From: Solirubrobacterales bacterium
Lineage (GTDB): Bacteria; Actinomycetota; Thermoleophilia; Solirubrobacterales; Solirubrobacteraceae
DNA length: 5,335 nt
Assembly (NCBI GenBank): GCA_009781575.1
Contig: WQXW01000150.1
Location: forward strand, 1 to 5,335
Reading direction: 5' to 3'
Part shown: in pieces, positions 5,329 through 5,335 of the stretch
Position numbering within the stretch: the first letter of the stretch is position 1
Layout: the number at the start of each line of letters is the position of its first letter
Notes under the pieces: model-generated
What the model was told of the DNA's origin: nothing
The model's database searches: none
Seen by the model: only the letters and a program-made list of their open reading frames with translations
Position numbers and translations under genes: made by a program

Positions 5329-5335
5329 GGGCCGG

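Noticed and set aside
1..5335. tRNA, rRNA, IS element, prophage, toxin-antitoxin or defence genes
   Set aside because: Reading both strands, I saw no cloverleaf, transposase, terminal inverted repeats or short toxin-like gene pair.

Overview
The window is about 70% GC, has dense co-directional genes and strong GC bias at third codon positions. With the gene content (acetoacetate-CoA ligase, MurR/RpiR regulator, exported actinobacterial-type unknown protein, DXP-independent vitamin B6 synthase PdxS/PdxT), this suggests a high-GC actinomycetote, perhaps of the Thermoleophilia/Solirubrobacterales kind. The lineage is an inference from style and recollection, not from a marker gene.

Layout, all on the + strand. 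(1) Positions 2-1591: the C-terminal ~80% of an acetoacetate-CoA ligase. Its C-terminal domain carries six contiguous in-frame copies of a 21-bp unit (DAPGELR), where one copy would bridge the family's strands. (2) 1627-2523: a MurR/RpiR-type regulator (HTH plus SIS domain), 35 nt downstream and probably co-transcribed. Its usual phosphate-binding residues in the SIS fold look degraded. (3) 2614-3676: an unrecognised exported or membrane-anchored protein. Its N-terminal half reads in one frame and its C-terminal half in the next, so there is an apparent +1 frameshift near a CCCC run at 2853-2856. (4) A GC hairpin at 3681-3696 and a -10-like TATTCT at 3701-3706 sit directly ahead of pdxS. (5) 3715-4599: pdxS. 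(6) 4600-4726: an unusual 127-nt inter-cistronic region with several small hairpins, direct repeats and an exact CCTCCTT. (7) 4727-5299: pdxT, whose stop codon lies in the first unit of a 15-bp tandem repeat that runs to the window edge.

PdxS and PdxT work together: PdxT releases ammonia from glutamine and PdxS combines it with ribose 5-phosphate and glyceraldehyde 3-phosphate to make pyridoxal 5'-phosphate. The ligase activates acetoacetate to acetoacetyl-CoA for carbon use or polymer/lipid metabolism; the adjacent regulator may or may not control it. I see no complete new multi-gene system, phage, IS element, CRISPR array or RNA gene. The points of interest are the codon-multiple minisatellites, the frameshifted exported protein and the structured pdxS-pdxT spacer.
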